64,000 nt of DNA, taken from Citricoccus sp. K5 (GTDB lineage: Bacteria; Actinomycetota; Actinomycetes; Actinomycetales; Micrococcaceae). Numbering within the stretch: position 1 is the stretch's first letter; every line of letters begins with the position of its first letter. Positions 8,139 to 17,224 of the stretch are shown piece by piece. Both the position numbers and the translations under genes were made by a program. The notes beneath the pieces were generated by a model. That model was not told the DNA's origin. It saw only the letters and a program-made list of their open reading frames with translations, and ran no database searches. The DNA lies in assembly GCF_902506195.1 (NCBI RefSeq), contig NZ_LR732817.1, positions 1,316,909 through 1,380,908 on the forward strand, written 5' to 3'.

Positions 8139-10517
8139 ATGCTGACCCGATTGCACAACCGACTCGGTCTGCGCACCGGCCCGGCCATCTTCTTCATCTC
8201 AGCGTTGATCATCGTCGTCTTCACCCTGGCAATGGCGATCTTCCCGGGACCGGTCCAGGGTGCCTTCGGCGTGGTCTCCACCTACCTGCGCTATGACGTC
8301 GGCTGGTTCTACACGCTCGGCACCACGCTCTTGGTGGTCTTCGCGGTGGGACTGGCACTGAGCCGCTTCGGCCGCATCAAGCTCGGCGACGACGACTCCC
8401 AACCTGAGTTCTCCGGAATGGCATGGTTCGGCATGCTCTTCGCCGCCGGCATCGGCGCCACCCTGATGTTCTGGGGCGTGGCCGAGCCGATGAACCACTA
8501 CGCCAACCCGCCGCTGTACGGCACCGAGCCCCTGTCTGACCAGGCGGCCACGCAGGCCCTCGCGATCTCCAACTTCCACTTCGGCATCCACATGTGGGCC
8601 CTGCTCGTGGTGCCTGGCCTGTGCTTCGGCTACTTCACCTACAAGCGCAAGCTGCCGCCGCGCGTGTCATCGGCCCTGCAGCCCTTGCTCGGAGACCGGA
8701 TCCACGGCCCCTGGGGCAAGCTCGTGGACATCATCTCCGTGCTGTCCACCGTCTTCGGCCTGGCGGTCTCCGTAGGCCTGGGTGCCATGCAGATCAACAG
8801 CGGCATGAACTATGTCATGGGCGTCCCCATCAGCGGCTGGCTGCAGGCGGGCATCGTCGCCATTATCACGGGCATCGCCCTGGCTTCGGCGCTGGCCGGC
8901 CTGGACAAGGGCATCAAGCGCCTGTCCTACCTGAACATCGTGCTGGCGATCGTGCTGTTGGTCTATGTGCTCATGTGGGGTGCCACCATGGACACCGTGC
9001 GCGGCATCGTCGAGTCGGCGGGGGCGTACCTGTCCCACCTGCCGGCGCTGTCCTTCTTCAACGACACCTTCGGCGGCGGTGAGTGGTCAGGCGACTGGAC
9101 CGTCTTCTACTACGCCTGGACCGTGACGTGGTCGCCCTTCGTCGGGCTGTTCATCGCCCGGATCTCCCGCGGCCGCTCGATCCGCGCCTTCGTCACCGCC
9201 TGCCTCGGCCTGCCGACGGCCTTCGTGGTCATCTGGTTCGGCATCTACGGCCTGAGCGCTTTCACCATCGACCGTGCCGAGGGGACCGCGGGTTCTCTGA
9301 CGGAGACCATCGTCACGGACGGGAACGTGGAGGCGGCACTGTTCCAGCTCCTGCAGTCCTACCCGTTGTATCTGGCCACCGCAGTCCTGGCCCTCATCGT
9401 CATCGTCATCTTCTTCGTGACGTCACTCGACTCCGGGGCCCTGGTCCTGGACTCCATGGCCTCCGGGCACGAGGACGTGGGCCCGAAACGCCAACGCGTG
9501 TTCTGGGCCGTGTCCGTGGGGCTGGTCTGCGCCGTCATCCTGGTGACCTCGGGGGAGAACGGCCTGAACGCGCTCCAGGAGGTCATCATCGTCATCGGTG
9601 CCCCGGTGATGGCGCTGTCCCTGTTCCAGGCCTGGCTGCTGCTCCAGGCCCTGCGCGAGGACGCCGGGACCACCCGGCCACTGCGCACCCGGCAGTGGAA
9701 GCAGGTGCTGCCGATCGAGGAGTACCACCGCCGAGCCCATGAGGACGAGCACGACCTTGACGAGTACGTGATGCGGCCGGAGTACGAGGTGGGCACCGAG
9801 CCCGAGTACGAGGCACTCCAGCCGAACACCTACCACCGGCAACAGGCGCTGGAGAGCCGTGGACTGTTGACGGTCGGCCTGACCGGTGGCATCGCCTCCG
9901 GGAAGTCACTCGTGGCCCGTGACCTCGCGCAGTGGGGCGCCGTGGTCATCGACGCCGACGAGCTGGCCCGCGCGGCCGTCGCCCCGGGATCCGATGCCCT
10001 CTCGGAGATCCGTGCGGTCTTCGGCCCGGAGGTCATCGCCGAGAACGGTGAACTGGACCGCCAGGCCCTGGCACAGCTCGTCTTCGGCAACACGGTGGCC
10101 CGGGAGAGACTCAATGACATCGTCCACCCGCGGGTCCGGCAACAGATCCAGCGGATCGCCCGCGAGGCCGGCCCGGAGGCGGTGGTGGTCGTCGACCTGC
10201 CCCTGCTGGTGGAGACGGCGTCTGCGGGTGAGTTCGACGTGGTGCTCACCGTGGAGACCACTGCGGAGGCGAGGGTCAACCGGCTCGTGCATGAGCGGGG
10301 GATGTCCATGCAGGAGGCCTGGGCGCGGGTGGACGCCCAGGCCACGGACGCCGAGCGAAGAGACGTCGCCCACGAGGTCATCGTCAACGACGCGAGCCTG
10401 AACGACCTGTCCGAGGCCACGCGGCGCTTCTGGGACGACTACGTGCAGCCGGCCCTCGACGAGCACCGCGCCACCACCGCCGCGGGCAGCGCCACTCCTG
10501 AGAGCGGAGCCCAGTGA
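8139..10517 (+). CDS. BCCT osmolyte transporter fused to a dephospho-CoA kinase domain
   Basis: A single 792-residue frame joining two unrelated families. Residues 1 to about 510 are a BCCT secondary transporter (betaine/carnitine/choline class) with about 12 hydrophobic segments and signatures such as LMFWGVAEP (109-117), LSTVFGLAVSVGLGAMQIN and WSPFVGLFIARISRGRSIR. An acidic linker spans about 520-575. Residues about 577-770 are a complete CoaE domain: P-loop [11 protein letters not shown] (580-590), DADELARAAV, HPRVR and LPLLVE. BCCT termini face the cytoplasm, so the kinase would be cytosolic, in the place of the osmosensing tail of BetP. GGAGGGG 8 bases before the ATG is an excellent ribosome site. 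The stop overlaps a second coaE by GTGA. A TTG at 9867 could allow internal initiation of the kinase part. I know of no described protein with this pairing. Confidence 0.85.
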   Translation: MLTRLHNRLGLRTGPAIFFISALIIVVFTLAMAIFPGPVQGAFGVVSTYLRYDVGWFYTLGTTLLVVFAVGLALSRFGRIKLGDDDSQPEFSGMAWFGMLFAAGIGATLMFWGVAEPMNHYANPPLYGTEPLSDQAATQALAISNFHFGIHMWALLVVPGLCFGYFTYKRKLPPRVSSALQPLLGDRIHGPWGKLVDIISVLSTVFGLAVSVGLGAMQINSGMNYVMGVPISGWLQAGIVAIITGIALASALAGLDKGIKRLSYLNIVLAIVLLVYVLMWGATMDTVRGIVESAGAYLSHLPALSFFNDTFGGGEWSGDWTVFYYAWTVTWSPFVGLFIARISRGRSIRAFVTACLGLPTAFVVIWFGIYGLSAFTIDRAEGTAGSLTETIVTDGNVEAALFQLLQSYPLYLATAVLALIVIVIFFVTSLDSGALVLDSMASGHEDVGPKRQRVFWAVSVGLVCAVILVTSGENGLNALQEVIIVIGAPVMALSLFQAWLLLQALREDAGTTRPLRTRQWKQVLPIEEYHRRAHEDEHDLDEYVMRPEYEVGTEPEYEALQPNTYHRQQALESRGLLTVGLTGGIASGKSLVARDLAQWGAVVIDADELARAAVAPGSDALSEIRAVFGPEVIAENGELDRQALAQLVFGNTVARERLNDIVHPRVRQQIQRIAREAGPEAVVVVDLPLLVETASAGEFDVVLTVETTAEARVNRLVHERGMSMQEAWARVDAQATDAERRDVAHEVIVNDASLNDLSEATRRFWDDYVQPALDEHRATTAAGSATPESGAQ

Positions 10518-11176
10518 ACAACGTGAACGAGACGGAAGACGGCATGGTCAGGCCCCGGCTGCACATCGGGCTGACGGGCGGCATCGCCAGCGGCAAGTCC
10601 ACGGTTGCCGCGGAGCTGTCCGCCCTCGGTGCCATCGTGGTGGACGCGGACGCCCTCTCCCGGGCCGTCGTGGAGCCCGGCAGTGAAGGGCTGGGCCGCG
10701 TGCGTGAGGCCCTCGGCCCCACCGCGATCGCTGCGGACGGATCCATGGACCGCGCCGCCGTCGGGAAGCTGGTGTTCGCCGATCCAGAGGCCAGGGCGCT
10801 GCTGAACGGGATCATCCACCCCCTGGTGCGCGCCGAGGGTCGGAGACTCGTCATGGAGGCCGGTCCGGACGCCGTCGTGGTCCAGGACGTGCCGCTGCTG
10901 GTGGAGTCCGGGCAGGCGGGCACCTACGACCTCGTGCTGGTCGTGGAGGCGGACCCCGAGGAGCGGGTGGTGCGGATGGTCCGGGACCGGGGGATGACGG
11001 AGGATGACGCGCGGGCCCGGATCGCTGCCCAGGCCACGGACGAGCAGCGCCGCGCCGCAGCGGACGTGCTCATCGTCAACGACGCCGGCCTGGAGGACCT
11101 GCGCCGCGCCACGCGCCGAGTATGGGACGAGTACGTGGAACCGGTGCTCGGCGGGGACCAGATCCGCCGGCGGTGA
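10514..11176 (+). CDS. coaE: Dephospho-CoA kinase
   Basis: Phosphorylates dephospho-CoA on the ribose 3'-hydroxyl, the last step of coenzyme A synthesis, in the cytosol. At 220 residues it has the P-loop [36 protein letters not shown] and the lid segment [20 protein letters not shown]. It starts with GTG overlapping the stop of the fusion gene, with GGAG upstream. It aligns without obvious gaps to the CoaE domain of the preceding fusion at roughly half identity by eye. This copy sits directly before uvrB, the usual actinobacterial place for coaE (rpsA-coaE-uvrB), so it is probably the housekeeping enzyme. Confidence 0.95.
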   Translation: MNNVNETEDGMVRPRLHIGLTGGIASGKSTVAAELSALGAIVVDADALSRAVVEPGSEGLGRVREALGPTAIAADGSMDRAAVGKLVFADPEARALLNGIIHPLVRAEGRRLVMEAGPDAVVVQDVPLLVESGQAGTYDLVLVVEADPEERVVRMVRDRGMTEDDARARIAAQATDEQRRAAADVLIVNDAGLEDLRRATRRVWDEYVEPVLGGDQIRRR

Positions 11177-11195
11177 ACCGGCCTCCCCGTCCGAC

Positions 11196-11212
11196 TCGAA
11201 CAGTTGTACGGT
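11196..11212 (+). promoter_or_regulatory. Candidate LexA box overlapping the uvrB leaderless promoter
   Basis: TCGAAC-AGTT-GTACGG (11196-11211) matches the actinobacterial SOS box TCGAAC-N4-GTTCGA perfectly in the left half and at 4 of 6 positions in the right. It overlaps TACGGT (11207-11212), which lies 7 bases before the ATG at 11220. A repressor here would cover the -10 directly. Confidence 0.55.
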
Positions 11213-11219
11213 GGAGTCC

Positions 11220-13391
11220 ATGAGTCTGGCACAGAAGATCAACCGGCAGGTCGCCCCCTTCGAGGTCATCTCGGACTACCAGCCCTCCGGTGACCAGCCG
11301 AAGGCGATCGCCGAACTCGCCGAGCGCGTCCAGGCCGGAGAGAAGGACATCGTTCTGCTCGGTGCCACCGGTACCGGCAAGTCGGCCACCACGGCCTGGC
11401 TGGTCGAGAAGGTGCAGCGTCCCACGCTCATCATGGTGCAGAACAAGACGCTCGCGGCGCAGCTGGCCAACGAGTTCCGTGAGCTGCTACCGAACAACGC
11501 CGTCGAGTACTTCGTCTCCTACTACGACTACTACCAGCCGGAAGCATACGTCCCGCAGTCGGACACCTTCATCGAGAAGGACTCCTCGATCAACGAGGAG
11601 GTCGAGCGGCTGCGCCACTCCGCCACCAATGCCCTGCTGACCCGCCGTGACGTGGTGGTGGTCGCCACCGTGTCCTGCATCTACGGCCTCGGCACCCCGG
11701 AGGAGTACATCGAGCAGATGGTCACGCTGCGCCGGGGCGCGGAGATGGACCGGGACACGCTGCTGCGCCAGTTCGTGGCGATGCAGTACGTGCGCAACGA
11801 CCAGGACTTCCACCGCGGGACCTTCCGGGTCCGCGGGGACACGGTCGAGATCATTCCGATGTACGAGGAACTGGCCATCCGGATCGAGTTCTTCGGGGAC
11901 GAGATCGAGGCCATCCAGACCCTCCACCCCCTGACCGGGCACGTGGTCCGCGAGGAAGAGGAGATGTACATCTTCCCGGCCTCCCATTACGTGGCCGGGG
12001 ACGAGCGGATGCACCGGGCCATCGGTGCCATCGAGGACGAGCTGCGGGACCGCCTGCAGGAGTTCGAGTCCCAGAACAAGCTGCTCGAGGCCCAGCGGCT
12101 ACGGATGCGCACCACCTACGACCTCGAGATGATGCAGGAGATGGGGTACTGCAACGGCATCGAGAACTACTCCCGGCACATCGACGGCCGGGCGGGCGGT
12201 TCCGCGCCGCACTGCCTGCTCGACTACTTCCCGGACGACTTCCTGCTCGTGGTGGACGAGTCTCACGTGACCATTCCGCAGATCGGGGCCATGTACGAGG
12301 GGGACATGTCCCGCAAGCGCACCCTGGTGGAGCACGGGTTCCGTTTGCCGTCCGCCATGGACAACCGGCCCCTGAAGTGGGGCGAGTTCCTGGAACGCAT
12401 CGGCCAGACCGTCTACCTGTCCGCCACTCCAGGCAAGTACGAGCTGGCCCAGGCCGACGGGGTGGTGGAGCAGATCATCCGGCCCACGGGGCTGGTGGAC
12501 CCGGAGCTGGTGGTCAAACCGACCCAGGGCCAGATCGACGACCTGCTCGAGGAGATCCGCGTCCGCAGTGAACGCGATGAGCGGGTGCTGGTGACCACTC
12601 TGACCAAGCGCATGGCCGAGGATCTCACCGAGTACCTGCTCGAGCACGGGGTCAAGGTGGAGTACCTGCACTCGGACGTGGATACCCTGCGGCGCGTAGA
12701 GCTGCTGCGGGACCTGCGCAAGGGCGTCTTCGACGTCCTGGTGGGCATCAACCTGCTGCGTGAGGGACTGGACCTGCCCGAGGTCTCCCTCGTGTCCATC
12801 CTGGATGCGGACAAGGAGGGATTCCTGCGCTCCTCCACGTCACTGATCCAGACCATCGGCCGCGCGGCCCGCAACGTGGACGGACAGGTCCACATGTATG
12901 CCGACCGGATCACCGACTCCATGCGGCAGGCCATCGACGAGACCAACCGGCGTCGCGAGGTGCAGGAGGCCTACAACAAGGAACACGGCATCGATCCGAC
13001 GCCGCTGCGCAAGAAGATCGCGGACATCACCGACCAGCTCGCTCGGGAGGACGCCGACTCCGCGGACTTCCTCGCCGGCATGGGCGGGGTGAAGACCGGC
13101 TTCGACTACGGGATGGGCAAACGTGGCTACACCGCCACGATCTCGGATGAACAGCGCGCCGCGGCCGCTCATGCGGCCGATGGAGACTCGGCCGACGGCT
13201 CCGGCGGCACAGGGGCTCCCGACTTCGCGAAGCTGCCGGCCAAGGACCTGTCCGAACTGATCGAGCAGATGAGCGCACAGATGCATCAGGCGGCCGTGGA
13301 CCTGCAGTTCGAGCTGGCCGCGCGGATCCGTGACGAGGTGTCTGAGCTGAAGAAGGAGCTGCGGCAGATGCAGCGCGAGGGCCACGCCTGA
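11220..13391 (+). CDS. uvrB: Excinuclease ABC subunit B
   Basis: UvrB is the damage-verifying helicase-like core of nucleotide excision repair; UvrA loads it and it recruits UvrC. The 723-residue protein has Walker A GATGTGKS (48-55), the DNA-clamping beta-hairpin region [24 protein letters not shown] ([11 protein letters not shown]), helicase motifs QTIGRAARN, and a C-terminal UVR domain ([27 protein letters not shown]) for UvrC contact. The ATG at 11220 is the family start. GGAG is only 3 bases from it, too close for an ordinary ribosome site, while TACGGT sits at leaderless spacing. Probably SOS-controlled. Confidence 0.98.
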   Translation: MSLAQKINRQVAPFEVISDYQPSGDQPKAIAELAERVQAGEKDIVLLGATGTGKSATTAWLVEKVQRPTLIMVQNKTLAAQLANEFRELLPNNAVEYFVSYYDYYQPEAYVPQSDTFIEKDSSINEEVERLRHSATNALLTRRDVVVVATVSCIYGLGTPEEYIEQMVTLRRGAEMDRDTLLRQFVAMQYVRNDQDFHRGTFRVRGDTVEIIPMYEELAIRIEFFGDEIEAIQTLHPLTGHVVREEEEMYIFPASHYVAGDERMHRAIGAIEDELRDRLQEFESQNKLLEAQRLRMRTTYDLEMMQEMGYCNGIENYSRHIDGRAGGSAPHCLLDYFPDDFLLVVDESHVTIPQIGAMYEGDMSRKRTLVEHGFRLPSAMDNRPLKWGEFLERIGQTVYLSATPGKYELAQADGVVEQIIRPTGLVDPELVVKPTQGQIDDLLEEIRVRSERDERVLVTTLTKRMAEDLTEYLLEHGVKVEYLHSDVDTLRRVELLRDLRKGVFDVLVGINLLREGLDLPEVSLVSILDADKEGFLRSSTSLIQTIGRAARNVDGQVHMYADRITDSMRQAIDETNRRREVQEAYNKEHGIDPTPLRKKIADITDQLAREDADSADFLAGMGGVKTGFDYGMGKRGYTATISDEQRAAAAHAADGDSADGSGGTGAPDFAKLPAKDLSELIEQMSAQMHQAAVDLQFELAARIRDEVSELKKELRQMQREGHA

Positions 13392-13404
13392 GACGGCCGC
13401 CACT

Positions 13405-13433
13405 CCTGACTTCGGGCGGAGGCGGGGTACACT
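13405..13433 (+). promoter_or_regulatory. Promoter of the terC riboswitch leader
   Basis: TACACT (13428-13433) with a weak -35 CCTGAC (13405-13410) 17 bases upstream. Transcription would begin near 13440, at the 5' edge of the riboswitch, leaving a leader of about 220 bases before terC. Confidence 0.5.
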
Positions 13434-13440
13434 GGTCCAC

Positions 13441-13580
13441 GGCGTAGGGGAGTATCCCTAACACTGCGATCGTCAACACGCTGGATCTGTCCACGGGGAG
13501 AGCCAGCCGGACGCAGTGGCCTGCCGGGACCGTAACCCACAGGGAGCGGCCATGGCAGGCGGAGAGACTTGCGGCACCCA
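13441..13580 (+). promoter_or_regulatory. Manganese riboswitch (yybP-ykoY type) upstream of terC
   Basis: The leader has the conserved GGGGAGTA loop motif near its 5' end (within GTAGGGGAGTATCCC) and a downstream GGACCGTAACCC containing the ACCG element. Nested pairings are visible: CACTGCG (13462-13468) with CGCAGTG (13512-13518); inside it GCTGG (13480-13484) with CCAGC (13503-13507); and GCCTGCC (13519-13525) with GGCAGGC (13554-13560). In yybP-ykoY aptamers two docked loops bind Mn2+ and switch on efflux genes, including TerC family members. The 3' limit and the expression platform are uncertain. Confidence 0.82.
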
Positions 13581-13660
13581 CCTGAACGCGTGCAGCGTTT
13601 CCGACTCCCCATTATGGCGGAAGCGGGTCGCGCACCGCCCTCCTCACGGAAAGTGACCGC

Positions 13661-14917
13661 ATGGTTATCAACGGCTGGACCTGGGCCATCACGATCGCTG
13701 TCATCGTGGCCCTGCTGCTCTTCGACTATTTCTTCCACGTGCGCAAGGCACACATCCCCACCATCAAGGAGTCGGCCATCTGGTCGTCCATCTACGTGGG
13801 GATTGCCCTGGTATTCGGCCTGGTGTTCTTCGCCCTGGGCGACTCCCAGCATGCCATCGAGTATTACGCGGGCTACATCACCGAGAAGGCGCTGAGCGTC
13901 GACAACCTGTTCGTCTTCCTCGTCATCATGGCGTCGTTCAAGGTGCCCCGCGAGGACCAGCAGAAGGTCCTGTTGTTCGGCATCACCTTTGCACTGATTT
14001 CCCGGACCGCCTTCATCCTCGTCGGCGCCGCTGTCATCGAGCTGTGGTCGGATGTGTTCTACCTGTTCGGCCTGGCGCTGCTGCTCATTGCCGGCAGCCA
14101 GCTGAAGGGCGCGCTATCCACGGACGAGAGTAAGGACGAGGCGGACAACGTCATGGTCCGCCTGGCAAAGCGCATCATGCCGGCCTCGGACAAGTACGAC
14201 GGCGACAAGCTGTTCACGATCGAGAACGGCAAGAAGGTCATGACCCCGATGCTGTTGGTCATGGTGGCCATCGGTGCAACGGACGTGCTCTTCGCTTTCG
14301 ACTCCATCCCGGCGATCTTCGGCCTGACGCAGGAGCCGTACATCGTTTTCACCGCCACCGCGTTCTCCCTGATGGGCCTACGCCAGCTGTACTTCCTCAT
14401 TGACGGTCTGCTGGACCGCCTGGTCTACCTCACCTACGGTCTGGTCGCGATCCTGGGCTTCATTGGCGTCAAGCTCGTCCTGCACGCCCTGCACGAGAAC
14501 AACCTGCCGTTCATCAACGGCGGCGAGAACGTGCCGGTCCAGGAGATTCCGACCATGACGTCCCTGGTCGTGATCGTGATCATCCTGGTGATCACGGTGC
14601 TGGCCTCGTTGTACAGCCCGAAGGGCCGGTCGCTGATTGCCCTGCAGAATGCCGAGAAGTTCGCTTACCGGTACACCAAGCTGGACGATTCGGCACCCAC
14701 CGAAGAGCGCCGCGAGGCTGCCGAGAAGATGGACCGGTGGACTAGGGCGGCGGAGAAGGTCTCGCCGAAGTGGCGTGACGAGCTCGTCGAGCACAAGGAC
14801 AAGTATTCGCGGGTGATCCGCACCGCCCACGAAACACGGCTGGCCGATGCCGTGGCTGCCGGTCACGAGGCCCCCGTTTCCCAGCACATCGTCGACCGGG
14901 AAGGCCCGACGATCTAG
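13661..14917 (+). CDS. terC: TerC family membrane protein, probable Mn2+ exporter
   Basis: A 418-residue TerC/Alx family integral membrane protein. Family motifs are EKALSVDN (75-82) and ATDVLFAFDSIPA (206-218), whose Asp residues are the proposed metal ligands; several hydrophobic helices surround them. A hydrophilic C-terminal extension of about 85 residues (from about 330) is longer than in minimal members. Some TerC proteins are now linked to manganese export. Control by a manganese riboswitch in this window supports that role over the historic tellurite-resistance name. It is monocistronic, with a strong terminator. Confidence 0.9.
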   Translation: MVINGWTWAITIAVIVALLLFDYFFHVRKAHIPTIKESAIWSSIYVGIALVFGLVFFALGDSQHAIEYYAGYITEKALSVDNLFVFLVIMASFKVPREDQQKVLLFGITFALISRTAFILVGAAVIELWSDVFYLFGLALLLIAGSQLKGALSTDESKDEADNVMVRLAKRIMPASDKYDGDKLFTIENGKKVMTPMLLVMVAIGATDVLFAFDSIPAIFGLTQEPYIVFTATAFSLMGLRQLYFLIDGLLDRLVYLTYGLVAILGFIGVKLVLHALHENNLPFINGGENVPVQEIPTMTSLVVIVIILVITVLASLYSPKGRSLIALQNAEKFAYRYTKLDDSAPTEERREAAEKMDRWTRAAEKVSPKWRDELVEHKDKYSRVIRTAHETRLADAVAAGHEAPVSQHIVDREGPTI

Positions 14918-14963
14918 GGTTGCCCGTCTCGCCACCTTTCGCGGAAAGCTGTGGTCAATGTCG

Positions 14964-14997
14964 AAGCCCCGGCCCGGAACAATCCGGGCCGGGGCTT
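14964..14997. terminator. Terminator between convergent terC and pip-like genes
   Basis: A perfect 15-bp stem (AAGCCCCGGCCCGGA at 14964-14978, partner at 14983-14997) with the loop ACAA. It is symmetric and can serve both converging genes. Confidence 0.85.
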
Positions 14998-15050
14998 TCG
15001 TGCACCCTGTGCCAGTCAAGAGGCGCATGCCGGGAACCGCTGCCTACCGA

Positions 15051-16610
15051 CTATGGGCCGGTCATCTCCAGCAGCCGGCGGAGGATGCCCGGGCCGTCGT
15101 CCCCGATGCCGTCATGGTGGAACTCGTCGGTTTCCCAAGCCATCAGGCCCTGGACCCGGGAAGCCGTCTCCAGGGAGAGATCCCGGTCCACGTAGACGTC
15201 ATGGGTGTAAATCGCTGCGGCGGTCGGCACGGTATTGGTGGCCAAGGCCTCGAGGTCGTACAGGGGGCCCCAGTCGGTGCGGCGCGCCAATTCTTCGGTC
15301 ACGGCCTGCAGTGGTCTGAGGGCGGGGTCCAGATCCGCATACCAGTCGAAGACCATCTCCCCGGTGAGCAGCGGGTGTGCGGTCTGGTCTGGATCGAAGT
15401 CCGCGAGGTCGGGGAACGACCGCAGCACGCGTTGCGCGGCCCACGCCGTGTCCGTGGCGTCGTCCTCCGGCGGTGAAGCCAGTTGTGCCAACGGTGGCGA
15501 GTCCTGCTGCGCCTGCGAGACCTGAGCCGGCTGGGCGTAGATGGATTCGTGCATCACCAGGTACAACGGGTTCGTGGCCCGGGAGACCTGCTGGTACAGG
15601 CCGTGAAGGAAGACGTCAGACAGGATGTCCTGGCTGGCACCCGCCATCACCTCTCCACCCTCGGCGACCTTGACCGGCACGACCGGCACCCGTTCGAACG
15701 CCTCCTGGAGCAGGTAGTGCAACTGGTCCATCCGGGTGTTGCCCCCGAGGAACATCCCCAGCATCTGGACGCGCCCCACCGTGACGGGCGACCCGTCCGG
15801 GAGTAACACCGACGGCGCGGCCCCCGTCTCGCCGGCACGAACGGCATCGTAGACGCGGCCCAGGATCTGACGGTCCTCAGGAAAACGCCCGAAGTACTCC
15901 TCGTTGCGCGCACGCATGCGCTGATAGGTGGCGCGGTAGACGCGGTCCGGGGGGCCGTCCAGCGGCGCCAGTCCACCGGTGATGAGGGCTCGGGACATCC
16001 CCTCGGGGTGCCAGGACAGGTAGCTCAGCGCACAGAACCCGCCGAAACTCTGCCCGAAGACCGTCCACGGCTCCGCACCGAGCATCAGCCGGATCAGCTC
16101 GGCATCCTGCACGATGGAGGGCGCACGCAAGTGCACCAGGTAGTCCGCCTGCTCCTCGGGCGTGCCGATCAGGGGCAGTGTGTTGCGGTTGGCAGGGGTG
16201 GACAGACCGGTGCCTCGCTGGTCCAGCATCAGGATCCGGAACCGCTGGGCCACCTCCTTCATCCACCCGCCCAGCTGGGCCTGGCGCACCCCTTTGCCAC
16301 CGGGCCCGCCCTGCAGGAACAACAGCCACGGCAGGCCGTGCCCTGCGCCGGCTGCCCCGACGTCTGCCGAACTGTCCAGGGGTGCTGTGGTGTCCGGGTT
16401 GAGGCCGGAGACGTACTCGCGGGCGTACACCCGAATCAGCGCTCCCTCCGGCCGGGCATGGTCCAAGGGCAGGTCGAACCAGTGGTCGGTGATGCGGGTC
16501 CCGTCCAGCAACCGCGCCGACGGTCCGGCGCGGTGGGTACAGACGCCGGAGGCGATCACCTCGGCCGGCCGCGCGAAGGTGCGGGGATCGCCTGCGGCGC
16601 CGGGCGTCAT
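15051..16610 (-). CDS. Prolyl aminopeptidase-like alpha/beta hydrolase
   Basis: A 519-residue S33-type peptidase that would release N-terminal proline or similar residues from peptides. The oxyanion motif GGPGGKG is at about 101-107 and the nucleophile elbow GQSFGGF has Ser188. The cap domain follows, then a C-terminal segment containing ETDEFHHDG that should supply the catalytic His. No signal peptide is apparent. The ATG at 16610 overlaps the stop of the upstream GNAT gene (ATGA); the frame continues upstream but there lies inside the other gene. Family assignment is firm, substrate less so. Confidence 0.88.
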   Translation of the reverse strand: MTPGAAGDPRTFARPAEVIASGVCTHRAGPSARLLDGTRITDHWFDLPLDHARPEGALIRVYAREYVSGLNPDTTAPLDSSADVGAAGAGHGLPWLLFLQGGPGGKGVRQAQLGGWMKEVAQRFRILMLDQRGTGLSTPANRNTLPLIGTPEEQADYLVHLRAPSIVQDAELIRLMLGAEPWTVFGQSFGGFCALSYLSWHPEGMSRALITGGLAPLDGPPDRVYRATYQRMRARNEEYFGRFPEDRQILGRVYDAVRAGETGAAPSVLLPDGSPVTVGRVQMLGMFLGGNTRMDQLHYLLQEAFERVPVVPVKVAEGGEVMAGASQDILSDVFLHGLYQQVSRATNPLYLVMHESIYAQPAQVSQAQQDSPPLAQLASPPEDDATDTAWAAQRVLRSFPDLADFDPDQTAHPLLTGEMVFDWYADLDPALRPLQAVTEELARRTDWGPLYDLEALATNTVPTAAAIYTHDVYVDRDLSLETASRVQGLMAWETDEFHHDGIGDDGPGILRRLLEMTGP

Positions 16611-17194
16611 CGGTGGCCGTCCGAGGTGATTGGGTGGGCGCCGGCGGCGTCCTCGAGTGCGGCGCCCGTGAGCCGGAACGTCGTCCACTCGTCCTGGGAG
16701 GTGGCGCCGAGAGACCGGTAGAAACCGATCGACGGCTCGTTCCAGTCCAGGACGGTCCATTCCAATCGCGCATAGCCGCGCTCGGCCGCGATCCTGGCCA
16801 GGTGCAACAGCAGCCTCTTGCCGTGACCGCGTCCCCGCATGACCGGGTCCACGTAGAGGTCCTCGAGCCAGATCCCGTGGGTGCCCTCCCATGTGGAGTA
16901 GCTCAGGAACCACAGCGCCATGCCCACCACGGTGGGGCCGGAGGCCGGAAGCGACGCCGGCTCAGGCCCCGGCCCCGCGACGGTTCCCCGAAGCGTGTCC
17001 TCGATGACGTGGCAGAAGACCGCCGGTTGGTCGCCGAAGAGGCTCGCCTCCAGGGCGGCCTCCGTGGTCTTCACAGCGTCCGGCTCCTTCTCATAGATCG
17101 CGAGATCCCTGATGAGCCGGAGGATGTGGGGGACGTCTGCTGGGACGGCCGGACGGACGGCGCCGGGAACGGTTCTGGGGGTGGTGGCGCTCAC
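16607..17194 (-). CDS. GNAT acetyltransferase, SSAT/thialysine-like
   Basis: A 195-residue single-domain GNAT. The acetyl-CoA loop is VMRGRGHGKRLL, preceded by WLEDLYVDP. The end WTVLDWNEPSIGFYRSLGA is characteristic of the diamine/spermidine/thialysine N-acetyltransferase branch, which acetylates polyamine-like substrates. It is followed, with a 4-base overlap, by the aminopeptidase. The shared operon does not by itself explain a joint role. Confidence 0.85.
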   Translation of the reverse strand: MSATTPRTVPGAVRPAVPADVPHILRLIRDLAIYEKEPDAVKTTEAALEASLFGDQPAVFCHVIEDTLRGTVAGPGPEPASLPASGPTVVGMALWFLSYSTWEGTHGIWLEDLYVDPVMRGRGHGKRLLLHLARIAAERGYARLEWTVLDWNEPSIGFYRSLGATSQDEWTTFRLTGAALEDAAGAHPITSDGHR

Positions 17195-17224
17195 GTGTCG
17201 GGTCTCCTTCTCACAGAGTTCGGG

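Noticed and set aside
10514-11176. The second coaE as a possible assembly duplication of the first.
   Set aside because: The two copies differ at about half of their residues, so they are diverged paralogues and not a repeated read.
15051-16913. The prolyl aminopeptidase frame extending about 100 codons upstream of ATG 16610.
   Set aside because: The extension lies inside the GNAT gene, has non-coding Arg/Gly-rich composition, and the ATGA overlap gives a natural start at 16610.
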